Source: Tannerella sp.
Lineage (GTDB): Bacteria; Bacteroidota; Bacteroidia; Bacteroidales; Tannerellaceae
Length of the DNA: 36,133 nt
NCBI GenBank assembly: GCA_031266995.1
Contig: JAIRZY010000095.1
Span: 1 to 36,133, forward strand
Direction: 5' to 3'
Program-made: the position numbers and the translations under genes
Shown here: positions 1 through 7,769 of the stretch, piece by piece
Numbering within the stretch: the first letter of the stretch is position 1
How the letters are laid out: each line of letters opens with the position of its first letter
Notes under the pieces: model-generated
What the model was told of the DNA's origin: nothing
What the model saw: only the letters and a program-made list of their open reading frames with translations
Databases searched by the model: none

Positions 1-298
1 GTGGTAACAGGCAAAATGCCATACCGCGAAAACTACTTGAATCCGTTCGCTGACTGTGCCTGAAAAATATTGATGATAATTAACAGAATATATTTGGATC
101 AGTCATAGAATTCAGACAGCGTCGCGGGATCGACGGCCGAGCCGCGGGTCGATGACCCGCGGTTATGAAAATCAAGCCCTTCGGGCCGCAGGGGCAAACC
201 TGCGTGTTCGCCCGCATTTCGACGTCATGCAAAACGGCACCTTGCGTAACATCAATGATTTATATCATTTCTTATCCCGAACTCAGGCTGAAAAAGCG
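1..298. other. Non-coding left edge with palindromic element
   Basis: I see no convincing gene here. A plus-strand frame is open from base 1 to a TGA at 61-63 and could be the last 20 codons of a gene cut by the window edge, but it is too short to identify. Bases 142-162 form a perfect 9-bp palindrome (CCGCGGGTC, 3-base loop, GACCCGCGG), followed by TTATGAAAAT and a second palindrome (GCCC TTC GGGC) centred 29 bp further on. The same two-palindrome layout and spacing recurs in the inverted-repeat element at 21881-22122. Confidence 0.5.
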
Positions 299-481
299 TC
301 TGATCATGTCAGAAAACCCGCTCACGCCGTGAGGAAGAAATCTGACCATGTCAGAAAACTCGCTCACGCCGTGAGGAAGAAATCTGACCATGTCAGAAAG
401 TTCGCCGACACCGTCGGGAAGAAATCTGACCATGTCGGAAAGTTCGCCGACACCGTCGGGAAGAAATATACACAGTGTATA
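299..481. repeat. 42-bp tandem array I, paired palindromes every 21 bp
   Basis: There are four 42-bp units. Each holds palindrome A (TCTGAC cat GTCAGA, centres 306, 348, 390, 432) and palindrome B (centres 327, 369, 411, 453). B is CTCAC gcc GTGAG in units 1-2 and CCGAC acc GTCGG in units 3-4, so both arms changed together. A further unrelated palindrome, TATACAC A GTGTATA, is centred at 474, again exactly 21 bp on. The array lies about 85 bp past the stop codon of the ClC gene. The ORF called across it (152-553) is probably a by-product of a stop-free unit whose length is divisible by three. Confidence 0.9.
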
Positions 482-531
482 AAGAGACCGAAGTCCCGGC
501 GTGGGGAACCGCCGGCGGCGTCTCCCTGCCG

Positions 532-565
532 AATCTTAAATTTTGAATCTTGAATCTTGAATTAC
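532..565. repeat. Heptad AT-rich repeat at gene end
   Basis: A run of GAATCTT-type heptads (GAATCTT, AAATTTT, GAATCTT, GAATCTT, GAATTA) ends 3 bp from the stop codon of the minus-strand ClC channel gene. Nearly the same string precedes the stop codon of the OmpA-like gene (4432-4466), and a relative lies next to the cysK stop. Confidence 0.7.
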
Positions 566-566
566 A

Positions 567-2354
567 TCAGTCCCCCGAAAACGTCTGCACCAGCACATCC
601 CTGTAGGAGTTGAAGATTTTCGACTGCGAGACGAAGCCCATGTAATGCCCCTCGCGGTCGACGACGGGCAGGTTCCACGCCTTCGTGTCGTCGAAGATCT
701 GCATGATTTTCTCCATCGGCATGTCTGCGCGTATCTTGTCGGAGGGCGAGACCATGATGCGCGACACGCGGAAGCGGTCGTAGAGTTCGGGGCGGAAGAT
801 GATGTTGCGGATATTGTCGAGCAGGACAAGTCCGACAAGCATGTTGTCGCGGTCGACGACGGGAAACATGTTGCGCGGCGAACGCGCGATGGCGTCGCGC
901 ACCACCTCGCCCAGCGTCATGCCCGGGCGGAGGGTGATGAAGTCGGTCTCGATGACGCTGTCGATCTTGAGCAGCGTCAGGACGGCCTTGTCCTTGTGGT
1001 GCGTCAGCAGTTCGCCTTTCTTGGCCAGACGCATGGAGTAGATGCTGTGTGGCTCGAAGGCGACGATCAGCATGTATGAGCTGATAGAGACGATCAGGAG
1101 GGGGAGGAAGAGGTCGTATCCGCCCGTGAGTTCGGCGATGAGGAAGACGCCGGTGAGCGGGGCATGCATGACGCCCGACATGACGCCGGCCATGCCGAGG
1201 AGGGCGAAGTTTTTTTCGGACAGATACATGGTGAAGTCGAAATAGTTGGAGACGTGCGAGAAGACGAACCCCGCGATGCAGCCCAGATAGAGGCTGGGCG
1301 CGAAGATGCCGCCGCATCCGCCGCCGCCGTTCGTCGCGCTCGCGGCAAAGACCTTCGTGAGCAGTATCAGTCCGAGGAAGACGACGATGCCCCAGTAGCT
1401 GCCGCCGAGGGCGCGAAAGGGGCTGCTGTCGAGCATGAACGCATACTGCCCGTCGAGCAGCGACTCGATCGTGCCGTATCCCTCGCCGTAGAGGGGCGGG
1501 AAGATGAAGATGAGGATGCTGAGCATCGCGGCGCCGAGCATGAAGCGGTGTCGCTGGAGCTTCAGACGGCGGTAGACGCCTTCGATCCAGTTCATGGCGC
1601 GGGTGAAGTAGAGCGAGACGAGGCCGCAGAAGACGCCGAGGAGGAGGACGTAGGGGATGCGCCCCATCTCGAAGACCTCGGTCTGCGAGAATTTGAACAT
1701 GGCCTCCGAGCCGGTGAAGATGTACGAAATGGTGGCGGCCGTGACCGACGAGATGAGCAGCGGCAGTACCGACGTCATCGTCAGGTCGAGCATCAGCACC
1801 TCGATGACGAAGACGAGGCCCGCGATGGGCGCCTTGAAGATGCCGGCCACCGCGCCCGCCGCGCCGCAGCCGACGAGCAGCATGAGCGTCTTCTGCTCGA
1901 TGCGGAACATGCGCCCGAGATTCGACCCGATGGCGGCGCCCGTCAGCACGATGGGGGCCTCGGCGCCGACCGAGCCGCCGAAGCCGATCGTCATCGCGCT
2001 GGCGACGAGCGACGACCAGATGTTGTGTCCCTTGATGCGGCTCTTGCGCTGCGAGATGGCGTAGAGTATCTTCGTCACGCCGTGGCTGATGTCGTCGCGC
2101 ACGACGTAGCGCACGAACAGGCCGGAGAGCAGGATCCCCGCGACGGGATAGACGAGCAGCAGGTAGTTGACGCCGCCGCCGGCGCCGGTCATCAGCAGGG
2201 TCTGGATGGAATGTATCAGATATTTCAGCAAAATGGCCGCCGCCGCCGCGCCGATGCCGACGAAAAAACTGACGGCGAGCACGAACGTCTTCTCCCGGAC
2301 GTGCTTCTCGCGCCAGAGCAGAAAGCGGTAAAACAGGCCCCGGTTCTCCGTCAT
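567..2354 (-). CDS. ClC-family chloride channel/antiporter with CBS domains
   Basis: This 595-residue protein moves anions, probably Cl-, across the inner membrane, as a channel or as a Cl-/H+ exchanger. Hydrophobic segments fill residues 20-430. The ClC selectivity motifs are visible: GSVGAEAPIV at the position of GREGP, carrying the gating-type Glu, and GGIFAPSLYLG, the GxFxP motif. Two CBS domains occupy about 445-595 and usually bind adenine nucleotides to regulate transport. The start ATG lies 3 bp after the stop of the upstream sugar transferase, so the two are probably co-transcribed, although no functional link is obvious. The long ORFs in other frames across this gene are GC-rich shadows. 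Channel versus exchanger cannot be settled from sequence; the family call is firm. Confidence 0.95.
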   Translation of the reverse strand: MTENRGLFYRFLLWREKHVREKTFVLAVSFFVGIGAAAAAILLKYLIHSIQTLLMTGAGGGVNYLLLVYPVAGILLSGLFVRYVVRDDISHGVTKILYAISQRKSRIKGHNIWSSLVASAMTIGFGGSVGAEAPIVLTGAAIGSNLGRMFRIEQKTLMLLVGCGAAGAVAGIFKAPIAGLVFVIEVLMLDLTMTSVLPLLISSVTAATISYIFTGSEAMFKFSQTEVFEMGRIPYVLLLGVFCGLVSLYFTRAMNWIEGVYRRLKLQRHRFMLGAAMLSILIFIFPPLYGEGYGTIESLLDGQYAFMLDSSPFRALGGSYWGIVVFLGLILLTKVFAASATNGGGGCGGIFAPSLYLGCIAGFVFSHVSNYFDFTMYLSEKNFALLGMAGVMSGVMHAPLTGVFLIAELTGGYDLFLPLLIVSISSYMLIVAFEPHSIYSMRLAKKGELLTHHKDKAVLTLLKIDSVIETDFITLRPGMTLGEVVRDAIARSPRNMFPVVDRDNMLVGLVLLDNIRNIIFRPELYDRFRVSRIMVSPSDKIRADMPMEKIMQIFDDTKAWNLPVVDREGHYMGFVSQSKIFNSYRDVLVQTFSGD

Positions 2355-2357
2355 GCG

Positions 2358-3782
2358 TCAGACTCCTTTCCCCGTAAACACGATTTTCACCGTATAAAAC
2401 AATATCGTCAGATCGAGCGTGAGCGACATGTTTTTGTAGTACATCATGTCGTAGTCGAGGCGCTCGATCATCTTGTCCACCGTGTCGGCATAGCCGTATT
2501 TCACCATGCCCCACGACGTGATGCCGGGGCGGACGTTGTGCAGCAGGTAGTAGTACGGCGCCTTGCGGACGATGCGGTCGATGTAGTACCGCTGCTCCGG
2601 CCGCGGCCCGACGAGGCTCATGTCTCCCTTGAGGATGTTCCAGAACTGCGGGATCTCGTCGAGGCGATATTTGCGCAGGAAACGTCCGAAGGGCGTCACG
2701 CGCGGATCGTCGCGGTCGGTCAGCAGCGCCCCCTGGCCGGCGGCGTCGGCATACATCGAGCGGAACTTGTAGATGGTGAACGGCCGCCCCATGTATCCGA
2801 TGCGTTCCTGCCTGAAGAAGACCGGCCCCTTCGAGCTGCGCTTCACGCCGATGGCGATCCATGCGTACAGAGGCGCGAAGAGCGTCAGCACGAGCACGGC
2901 CGCGGTCATGTCGAGCGCCCACTTGATGTTCCGGCCCGCTTCCGAGAAATTATTGTCCGTCACCTCTATCAGCGGGATGCCGTGGATGGTGCGGACGTCG
3001 ACCGTATAGAACGGATTGTCTTTCTCGACCCATATTTTAATGGGACGCTTGTAGTGATAGAGCGAATAGAGCAGGCGGATGCTCTCGTCGCTGTGCACGA
3101 CGCCGGGCGCGAATATCAGCTCGTCGACCGGCAGCGTGTCCATCAGCCGCGGCAGGTCGCCGACGCTCCCCCGCGCCCCGTCCGCCCCTGCCGTCCCGTC
3201 CGCCGCCGCACCGTCGCACCCGCCTTCGCCTCCGAAATCCACAAAGCCGATGATGCGGTAGCCCACCTTGGGCAGCTCGCGCCTGATCTTCGCCGCCTGA
3301 CTGCCGATGCCGATGACCAGCACGTTGAGCGCCCATTCGCCGCGTGCAATCCTGCGCGCCGCATAGCCGGTCGTCATGCTGCGACACACGTATGTCAGGA
3401 AAAGCTGCATCCCGCCATACGAGAGATAGATGGTGTAGTAGATCTCGAACGACTTGGGCAAATCGTTCAGCACGACCACGAAGAATATGAACGTGACGCC
3501 GATGGCCACCGTCGCAACGGTATTGAACAGTTCGTCGATGCGCGACTTGCCGAACGGACGGTTATAGTATCCCGAAAAATAATACAGCGCCAGCCAGAAG
3601 AGCGGTATCAGGATCTGTACGGCAACGACCCGGTGCGAGGAAAGGTATCCTGCGAGCGAAGAGAAGCCCTCGTACTGCGCCACTTCATAATAGCGTATCA
3701 CGTTGAGCAGAAACCACGCGACCGCGGCAGTCGCAAGGTCGGCGGCGATATACGTCAGTGTCTGCCTTCGCCTGTCCATCAT
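2358..3782 (-). CDS. Polyprenyl-phosphate sugar phosphotransferase (exopolysaccharide initiation)
   Basis: This 474-residue membrane enzyme of the WbaP/WcaJ type transfers a sugar-1-phosphate from a nucleotide sugar to undecaprenyl phosphate, the first step in making a surface polysaccharide. About four transmembrane helices lie in residues 10-125. A nucleotide-binding-like segment follows ([13 protein letters not shown]), with a low-complexity GADGARG insertion near residue 200. A further hydrophobic segment lies near 290-310, then the conserved catalytic domain with [21 protein letters not shown] and SLVGPRPE. Its ATG directly follows the TAG of the upstream Sua5-like gene, so translation may be coupled. 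No other glycosyltransferases are nearby, so the polymer it starts is probably completed by genes elsewhere. The sugar is not predictable here. Confidence 0.93.
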   Translation of the reverse strand: MMDRRRQTLTYIAADLATAAVAWFLLNVIRYYEVAQYEGFSSLAGYLSSHRVVAVQILIPLFWLALYYFSGYYNRPFGKSRIDELFNTVATVAIGVTFIFFVVVLNDLPKSFEIYYTIYLSYGGMQLFLTYVCRSMTTGYAARRIARGEWALNVLVIGIGSQAAKIRRELPKVGYRIIGFVDFGGEGGCDGAAADGTAGADGARGSVGDLPRLMDTLPVDELIFAPGVVHSDESIRLLYSLYHYKRPIKIWVEKDNPFYTVDVRTIHGIPLIEVTDNNFSEAGRNIKWALDMTAAVLVLTLFAPLYAWIAIGVKRSSKGPVFFRQERIGYMGRPFTIYKFRSMYADAAGQGALLTDRDDPRVTPFGRFLRKYRLDEIPQFWNILKGDMSLVGPRPEQRYYIDRIVRKAPYYYLLHNVRPGITSWGMVKYGYADTVDKMIERLDYDMMYYKNMSLTLDLTILFYTVKIVFTGKGV

Positions 3783-4373
3783 CTATTCGCGGATTACCTG
3801 AATGATACCTTCCCCGTCGATTCTGACGATGGATGACGGGCGGCGGCCGGCGGCCTTTTCGTCGCGGCGGTAGCGCACGACGTAGTCCACGCCGCTGCGT
3901 ATCGTCTCCGATATGTCGCCGAACGTCGCGGGCGAAGGCTCGCCGCTGACGTTTGCCGACGTGGATACGAGCGGCTTGCGGAAACGCGCGCAGAGGGCGT
4001 GCGAGAAGCGTTCGTTTGTGATGCGGATGCCCAGGCTGCCGTCGCTGCCCGTCAGGTTGGGCGCGACGCGGCGGGCGTCCGGATAGATGACGGTCAGCGG
4101 ACGGGTGGCGGCGGCGAGCAGCTCGCGCGCGGCGTCGGGCACCTTCGCGACGTACGTCTCCAGCCTGTCCGCGCTGTCGAGCAGGACGAGCATCGCCCTG
4201 TGGTCGGCGCGCCGCTTCAGCTCGTAGACGCGCCGGACGGCGTCCGCACAGGTCGCGTCGCACCCGATACTCCAGACCGTATCCGTCGGATAAAGTATCA
4301 GGCCGCCCCCGCGCAGCGCTTCGCACGCATTGCGGATCTCTTCGTGAATCAATGTGACGTCGTCTTCTTCCAT
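3783..4373 (-). CDS. Sua5/YciO/YrdC protein, probable threonylcarbamoyl-AMP synthase
   Basis: Family members make threonylcarbamoyl-AMP from threonine, bicarbonate and ATP for the t6A modification of ANN-decoding tRNAs. The YrdC fold is evident from LILYPTDTVWSIGCD, the basic LKRR segment and the STSANVSGEP nucleotide-binding signature. I chose the ATG at 4373 (MEEDDVTLI, 196 aa) over the ORF-track start at 4415. A -7 element, TATTTTTG at 4405-4412, overlaps the longer start, so that codon would lie outside the transcript, and 196 aa fits the family. It could instead be a YciO paralogue whose role is less certain. It is the first gene of the run ending with the ClC channel. Confidence 0.9.
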   Translation of the reverse strand: MEEDDVTLIHEEIRNACEALRGGGLILYPTDTVWSIGCDATCADAVRRVYELKRRADHRAMLVLLDSADRLETYVAKVPDAARELLAAATRPLTVIYPDARRVAPNLTGSDGSLGIRITNERFSHALCARFRKPLVSTSANVSGEPSPATFGDISETIRSGVDYVVRYRRDEKAAGRRPSSIVRIDGEGIIQVIRE

Positions 4374-4404
4374 AACTCGTGTCGCTTCCAGAGCAAATAC
4401 GGGG

Positions 4405-4412
4405 CAAAAATA
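4405..4412 (-). promoter_or_regulatory. Putative -7 promoter element for Sua5-like gene
   Basis: On the minus strand this reads TATTTTTG, matching the Bacteroidetes -7 consensus TAnnTTTG, about 32 bp before the chosen ATG. No clear TTTG -33 box is seen at the usual distance. Confidence 0.5.
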
Positions 4413-4431
4413 CAAATCATTTGCCGAATCC

Positions 4432-4466
4432 CGAATCTTGAATCTTAAATTTTGAATCTTGAATTA
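4432..4466. repeat. Heptad AT-rich repeat at gene end
   Basis: Heptads GAATCTT GAATCTT AAATTTT GAATCTT GAATTA run directly into the stop codon of the minus-strand OmpA-like gene. It is the same composition and position as at 532-565. Confidence 0.7.
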
Positions 4467-5090
4467 TCACTCCCCCACGCTCATCCGCGCCTCGCGGATC
4501 ATTTCGTCTCCGGGCATGACGAAGATTTCGATGCGGCGGTTCAGGGCGCGACCCTCCTCCGTATCGTTGTCGGCCACGGGGTAATGTATCCCCTTGCCTT
4601 CGGCGGTCATGCGCGCCGCGTCGACGCCGTTTGCCGCCAGCAGGTCGCAGACGCTCTTTGCCCGTCGCGACGAGAGGGAGCGGTTCAGCTCGGCCCGGCC
4701 TGCGCTGTCCGTGTGTCCGACGATTCTGAGCGACGTGCCGGGATGGTCGTTGAGGTATGCGGCGAGGAGGCGGAGGGCCTGGCGGGAAGGTTCGGCGAGC
4801 GTGCTCGAATTGGCGCTGAACATGGCGGCGGCGCGAAAGGTAAGCCGCAACGCCTCGCCGCGGTTGGCGGTTTCGACCGTCACTTCGCCGGGCAGCATGG
4901 CGCGCAGCTCTTCTTTCTGCGCCTGCATGTGGCGGCCGACTGCGGCGCCCGCCTCGCCGCCGATAAGGGCCGTGGGCGCATCGTTTTCATCCTCCGCATC
5001 GTCTTTCGACACCGACTTGCCCGTCCCGCAGCCGGTCAGCAGCAGGGTGGCACATGCGGCGATGAGTGTCAGCAATCTGATTTGTTTCAT
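4467..5090 (-). CDS. OmpA-family peptidoglycan-associated lipoprotein
   Basis: This 207-residue lipoprotein is predicted to tether the outer membrane to peptidoglycan. The signal peptide ends in the lipobox LLTGC (Cys21). A Gly/Ala-rich stretch, GGEAGAAVG near residue 45, resembles the glycine zipper of YiaD-like proteins. The C-terminal OmpA domain (about 85-200) carries the peptidoglycan-binding signature GHTDSAGRAELNRSLSSRRA and ends with the NRRIEIFV strand. The ATG lies 6 bp after the stop of the small acidic gene upstream, so the two form an operon. Beyond envelope integrity the specific role is unknown. Confidence 0.92.
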   Translation of the reverse strand: MKQIRLLTLIAACATLLLTGCGTGKSVSKDDAEDENDAPTALIGGEAGAAVGRHMQAQKEELRAMLPGEVTVETANRGEALRLTFRAAAMFSANSSTLAEPSRQALRLLAAYLNDHPGTSLRIVGHTDSAGRAELNRSLSSRRAKSVCDLLAANGVDAARMTAEGKGIHYPVADNDTEEGRALNRRIEIFVMPGDEMIREARMSVGE

Positions 5091-5096
5091 ATCTGT

Positions 5097-5408
5097 TCAG
5101 TCGGACGAATCGAGTCCGCAGTATTCCAGTTCTCCCTGTACGATAAACATGATTTCGTCTCTCTCGAAATGCGTGACGCCGTCCCGCCGGGCGTTTTTCT
5201 CGACATACATGATCAGTTCGTCCTCGTCGATGTCTACCACCGTATCGTCGTCGAAATCCAGATAGCCGCTGGAGTCGCAGAAGTCGGATATCAGATCAAT
5301 GATGTAGATGATGTCGTCGTCGCTGAACTTCTCTTTCATATCCTGCGGAAGGTAGTTGCGAATGAATCGTATCGCATCGTCGTCGTTATATGTCGTGTCG
5401 TCGTTCAT
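5097..5408 (-). CDS. Small acidic protein of unknown function
   Basis: I do not recognise a named family for this 103-residue protein. It is very rich in Asp and Glu (for example FDDDTVVDIDEDE), has no signal peptide or membrane segment, and is probably cytoplasmic and helical. It is the first gene of a two-gene unit with the OmpA-like lipoprotein, 6 bp apart, and that tight spacing is the main reason to believe it is real. The start MNDDTTY is the only ATG that keeps the N-terminal acidic segment. A weak TAACTTGC -7-like string lies on the minus strand at 5436-5443. Confidence 0.75.
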   Translation of the reverse strand: MNDDTTYNDDDAIRFIRNYLPQDMKEKFSDDDIIYIIDLISDFCDSSGYLDFDDDTVVDIDEDELIMYVEKNARRDGVTHFERDEIMFIVQGELEYCGLDSSD

Positions 5409-5566
5409 AGTTATGTTACATTATGTTTTTGGGGCGCAAGTTACGAAGAATTGTTGAGTTACACGGCGTTTTATTACTTTATTTACCGCGCGCCGCTTCG
5501 CTTCCGGATTCGGGATTCCCGAGCCGGCTGTCCGGTTATTCCGTCATTCCTCCGTGACATGCGCAA

Positions 5567-5630
5567 AACCGTCCCGCACAAAGTATAATGATCTGTCTGC
5601 TATGCACCATTATACCCGCACGGGACGGTT
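5567..5630 (-). terminator. Long stem-loop, probable cysK terminator
   Basis: AACCGTCCCG at 5567-5576 pairs with CGGGACGGTT at 5621-5630, and inside it GTATAATG at 5583-5590 pairs with CATTATAC at 5608-5615. On the minus strand the stem is followed by TTTT, about 95 nt past the cysK stop. It could also be a small palindromic element. Confidence 0.6.
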
Positions 5631-5689
5631 ATGCCGGGGAATCCTGAATCGACCTCTCCCCCGCCCTCTCATCGCAGGGGAAGGGAGAA

Positions 5690-5717
5690 TGTTGAATCTT
5701 GAATCCTGAATTTTAAA
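5690..5717. repeat. Heptad AT-rich repeat at cysK end
   Basis: A TTGAATC TTGAATC CTGAATT TTAAATC string sits within 10 bp of the cysK stop codon. It is of the same kind as the repeats at 532-565 and 4432-4466. Confidence 0.6.
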
Positions 5718-5723
5718 TCCCCT

Positions 5724-6671
5724 TTAGAGGGGATACTCGTCGAACGAATAGAGAACGGTCGAGAGGTATCGTTCGCCCGTATCCGGCAGGATGATCACGA
5801 TGTTTTTACCCCTGTTTTCGGGCAGCCGTCCCGTCTCGGTCGCGGCGTGAACGGCGGCGCCGGCCGAGATGCCGACCAGCAGGCCTTCCGTCTGCGCAAG
5901 CTTGCGGCTGGCGAGGATGGCCTCGTCGTTTTTCACCCTGAAGATTTGATCCGTAACGGAAGCATCGAAATTCCTGGGCACGAATCCCGCGCCGATGCCC
6001 TGAATCTTGTGCGGGCCGGGGTTGCCGCCGGACAGGACGGGCGATTCGGCCGGTTCGACGGCGATGATCCTGATCTGCGGATTCAGTTCCCTGAGCCGCC
6101 GCCCGGCACCGCTGACCGTGCCGCCCGTGCCGACGCCGGAGACGAGGATGTCGACCTTGCCGTCCGTGTCGCGCCAGATTTCTTCGGCCGTCGTCTGGTA
6201 GTGGATGGCCGGGTTGGCCGGGTTATCGAACTGCTGCAGGATGACGGCGCCGGGTATCTCGCCGCGCAGCGACTCGGCCCGGCCGATGGCGCCCTTCATG
6301 CCTTCGCCGCCGGGCGTGAGCACGAGCTGGGCGCCCAGCGCTTTCAGCAGATTGCGGCGCTCGAGGCTCATCGTCTCGGGCATGGTCAGAATCAGCCTGT
6401 AGCCTTTCGAGGCGGCTACGAAGGCGAGGCCGATGCCGGTGTTGCCGCTCGTCGGCTCGATGATCGTCGAGCCGGGTTTCAGTGTGCCCTCCGCTTCCGC
6501 GTCTTCGACCATCGCCAACGCGATGCGGTCCTTGACGCTTCCCAGCGGATTGAAATACTCCAGTTTGCCGATCAGACGGGCGTCTACGGACTGTTGTTTT
6601 GCGTAACCGCCAAGCTCCAGGAGCGGCGTGTTACCGATAAGTTCTGTCAGTTTTTTTGCTATCTTTGCCAT
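5724..6671 (-). CDS. cysK: Cysteine synthase A (O-acetylserine sulfhydrylase)
   Basis: This 315-residue PLP enzyme makes cysteine from O-acetylserine and sulfide in the cytoplasm. The PLP lysine lies in NPLGSVKDR near residue 45. The substrate loop TSGNTGIG, the phosphate-binding GVGTGGTVSG and the GISAGAA segment near the C terminus are all present. The length is normal for CysK, which favours it over the related CysM or cystathionine beta-synthase. It is transcribed alone, divergently from the response regulator, with a clear TATCTTTG -7 element 30 bp upstream of the ATG. The shared 124-bp region could allow joint control with the regulator gene, but nothing shows this directly. Confidence 0.97.
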   Translation of the reverse strand: MAKIAKKLTELIGNTPLLELGGYAKQQSVDARLIGKLEYFNPLGSVKDRIALAMVEDAEAEGTLKPGSTIIEPTSGNTGIGLAFVAASKGYRLILTMPETMSLERRNLLKALGAQLVLTPGGEGMKGAIGRAESLRGEIPGAVILQQFDNPANPAIHYQTTAEEIWRDTDGKVDILVSGVGTGGTVSGAGRRLRELNPQIRIIAVEPAESPVLSGGNPGPHKIQGIGAGFVPRNFDASVTDQIFRVKNDEAILASRKLAQTEGLLVGISAGAAVHAATETGRLPENRGKNIVIILPDTGERYLSTVLYSFDEYPL

Positions 6672-6700
6672 ACTATTTCAAATAAGTTTGTTTCATGCCG

Positions 6701-6708
6701 CAAAGATA
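6701..6708 (-). promoter_or_regulatory. -7 promoter element of cysK
   Basis: The minus strand reads TATCTTTG, an exact TAnnTTTG match followed by C, 30 bp before the cysK ATG. A matching -33 TTTG is not evident. Confidence 0.65.
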
Positions 6709-6758
6709 CGGCGCGCCGCCGAATCGCGAACTCACATATTTGTGGTATATTCGGGTAT

Positions 6759-6778
6759 GCGCGAAAGCGCTATTTTTG
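6759..6778 (+). promoter_or_regulatory. -7 element with adjoining GCGC palindrome, response regulator promoter
   Basis: TATTTTTG at 6771-6778 matches the Bacteroidetes -7 consensus 17 bp before the response regulator ATG. Directly upstream lies the small inverted repeat GCGC GAAA GCGC (6759-6770), between where the -33 and -7 boxes would fall, so it could be an operator. Confidence 0.5.
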
Positions 6779-6795
6779 CAGCACGATGACACAAC

Positions 6796-7452
6796 ATGAA
6801 TCTTATGAAGAAAACGTTTATACTTGCGGACAATCAATACATCACGCGCGAAGGCATCGCCTCGGCCCTGACGGGTGAGAAGCTGGCGGAGCGGATCGTG
6901 ACGGCGGGGCGGCTGACGGAGCTGCAGGACGCGCTGGGCGAATATCCCGATGCGGTCGTCGTGCTCGACTATTCCCTGTTCGACTTTTCGTCGCAGCAGC
7001 AGATGCTTGCCGTGAAAGCCGGGGTCAGGGATTCGCTGTGGATTCTTTTCTCCGGCGAGCTGGGGGAACGGTTTTTGCGCTACGTGCTCCTGCAGGACGA
7101 CACGCTGAGCGTCGTGATGAAGCACGACGGCGGAGAGGAAATCATGGCCGCGCTGCAAAACGCCGCATACGGCGAGATCTATATCTGTGACTATGCCGCC
7201 CAGGTGCTGAAAGACCGCGTGCCGCCGCAGAGCCTGCCCAGCGTGCTGACGCCTTCGGAAAAAACCATACTGCGCGAAATCGCGCTGGGCAAGATGACGA
7301 AAGAGATCGCCTGGGAAAAGCATCTCAGCTTCCACACCGTCAATTCGCACCGGAAAAACATCTTCCGCAAAATCGAGGTGAACAGCATTCAGGAGGCCAT
7401 TCGCTACGCGATCTGTTCGGGCATCATCGACATGTCGGACTACTACATTTGA
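6796..7452 (+). CDS. LuxR/NarL-type response regulator
   Basis: This 218-residue DNA-binding regulator has an N-terminal receiver-like domain (about 5-125) and a C-terminal LuxR helix-turn-helix (about 150-210: LTPSEKTILREIALGKMTKEIA, then HTVNSHRKNIFRKI). The probable phosphoacceptor Asp lies in VVLDYS and the conserved Lys in VVMKHDG. The acidic pair that normally binds Mg2+ is ADN rather than ADD, so phosphorylation may be altered. No histidine kinase is adjacent, making it an orphan regulator here. It diverges from cysK and precedes the SusC operon, separated from it by a strong terminator. The start may be the ATG at 6796 or three codons later (MKKTFIL). Confidence 0.9.
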   Translation: MNLMKKTFILADNQYITREGIASALTGEKLAERIVTAGRLTELQDALGEYPDAVVVLDYSLFDFSSQQQMLAVKAGVRDSLWILFSGELGERFLRYVLLQDDTLSVVMKHDGGEEIMAALQNAAYGEIYICDYAAQVLKDRVPPQSLPSVLTPSEKTILREIALGKMTKEIAWEKHLSFHTVNSHRKNIFRKIEVNSIQEAIRYAICSGIIDMSDYYI

Positions 7453-7540
7453 CGAAATCGCGCCCTCCGCCGCGCTTCCGTGCAGCATTTCGGCGCCGCC
7501 CGGCATCTACATTAATATACGGCGTACCGGAACGACGGTA

Positions 7541-7580
7541 TTTTGAAATCATTGAATTTTGAATTTTGAATACGCTTGAA
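7541..7580. repeat. AT-rich TTGAAT-type repeat
   Basis: A short run of imperfect TTGAATTT heptads lies downstream of the response regulator gene, similar to the repeats beside three minus-strand stop codons. Confidence 0.45.
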
Positions 7581-7599
7581 ATGGGGGGAGATGCGCGTG

Positions 7600-7640
7600 A
7601 AAGGCTTCAGCCGGAACTGTTCCGGCAGAAGCCTTTTTTT
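7600..7640 (+). terminator. Rho-independent terminator of response regulator gene
   Basis: AGGCTTC pairs with GAAGCCT and the inner GCCGGAA with TTCCGGC around one A-A mismatch and a 3-base loop. Seven T residues follow. It lies about 150 bp after the response regulator stop, and reading on this strand would end before the SusC promoter. Confidence 0.9.
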
Positions 7641-7731
7641 GATTCGGGAGTACATGCGAACGTGAAATTGCGGCAGCATCTCCGTGCGGAGAAAGTCTCC
7701 CGGTTGCGCCGGGATTACCATAAAAATGGTA

Positions 7732-7762
7732 TTGCGGCCCGCAGGGAGCGCCCGTACCTTTG
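7732..7762 (+). promoter_or_regulatory. Promoter of the SusC/SusD/peptidase operon
   Basis: TACCTTTG at 7755-7762 matches the -7 consensus TAnnTTTG, and TTG at 7732-7734 lies 20 bp upstream as a -33 box, which is normal Bacteroidetes spacing. The start of transcription would fall near 7770, giving a leader of about 265 nt before the SusC ATG. Confidence 0.7.
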
Positions 7763-7769
7763 CCGGCGG

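Larger units (their letters stand above)
5409..5723. other. Intergenic between cysK end and acidic-protein promoter
   Basis: I see no gene. The stretch holds the presumed promoter of the acidic protein near 5435-5460, the long hairpin at 5567-5630, and a heptad repeat with a CCCC tttaga GGGG palindrome against the cysK stop. Short open frames here lack coding character. Confidence 0.6.

Noticed and set aside
152-553. Protein of 133 aa with SDHVRK repeats
   Set aside because: It is produced by the stop-free 42-bp DNA repeat; the non-repeat part has no recognisable domain and the stems show paired change at the DNA level.
562-2922. Minus-strand ORF of 786 aa
   Set aside because: Out-of-frame shadow of two clear genes, rich in Arg, His and Ala with no domain.
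1164-3836. Plus-strand ORF of 890 aa
   Set aside because: It lies antisense to the ClC and sugar transferase genes and is low complexity, rich in Arg, Asp, Glu and His, typical of GC-rich shadow frames.
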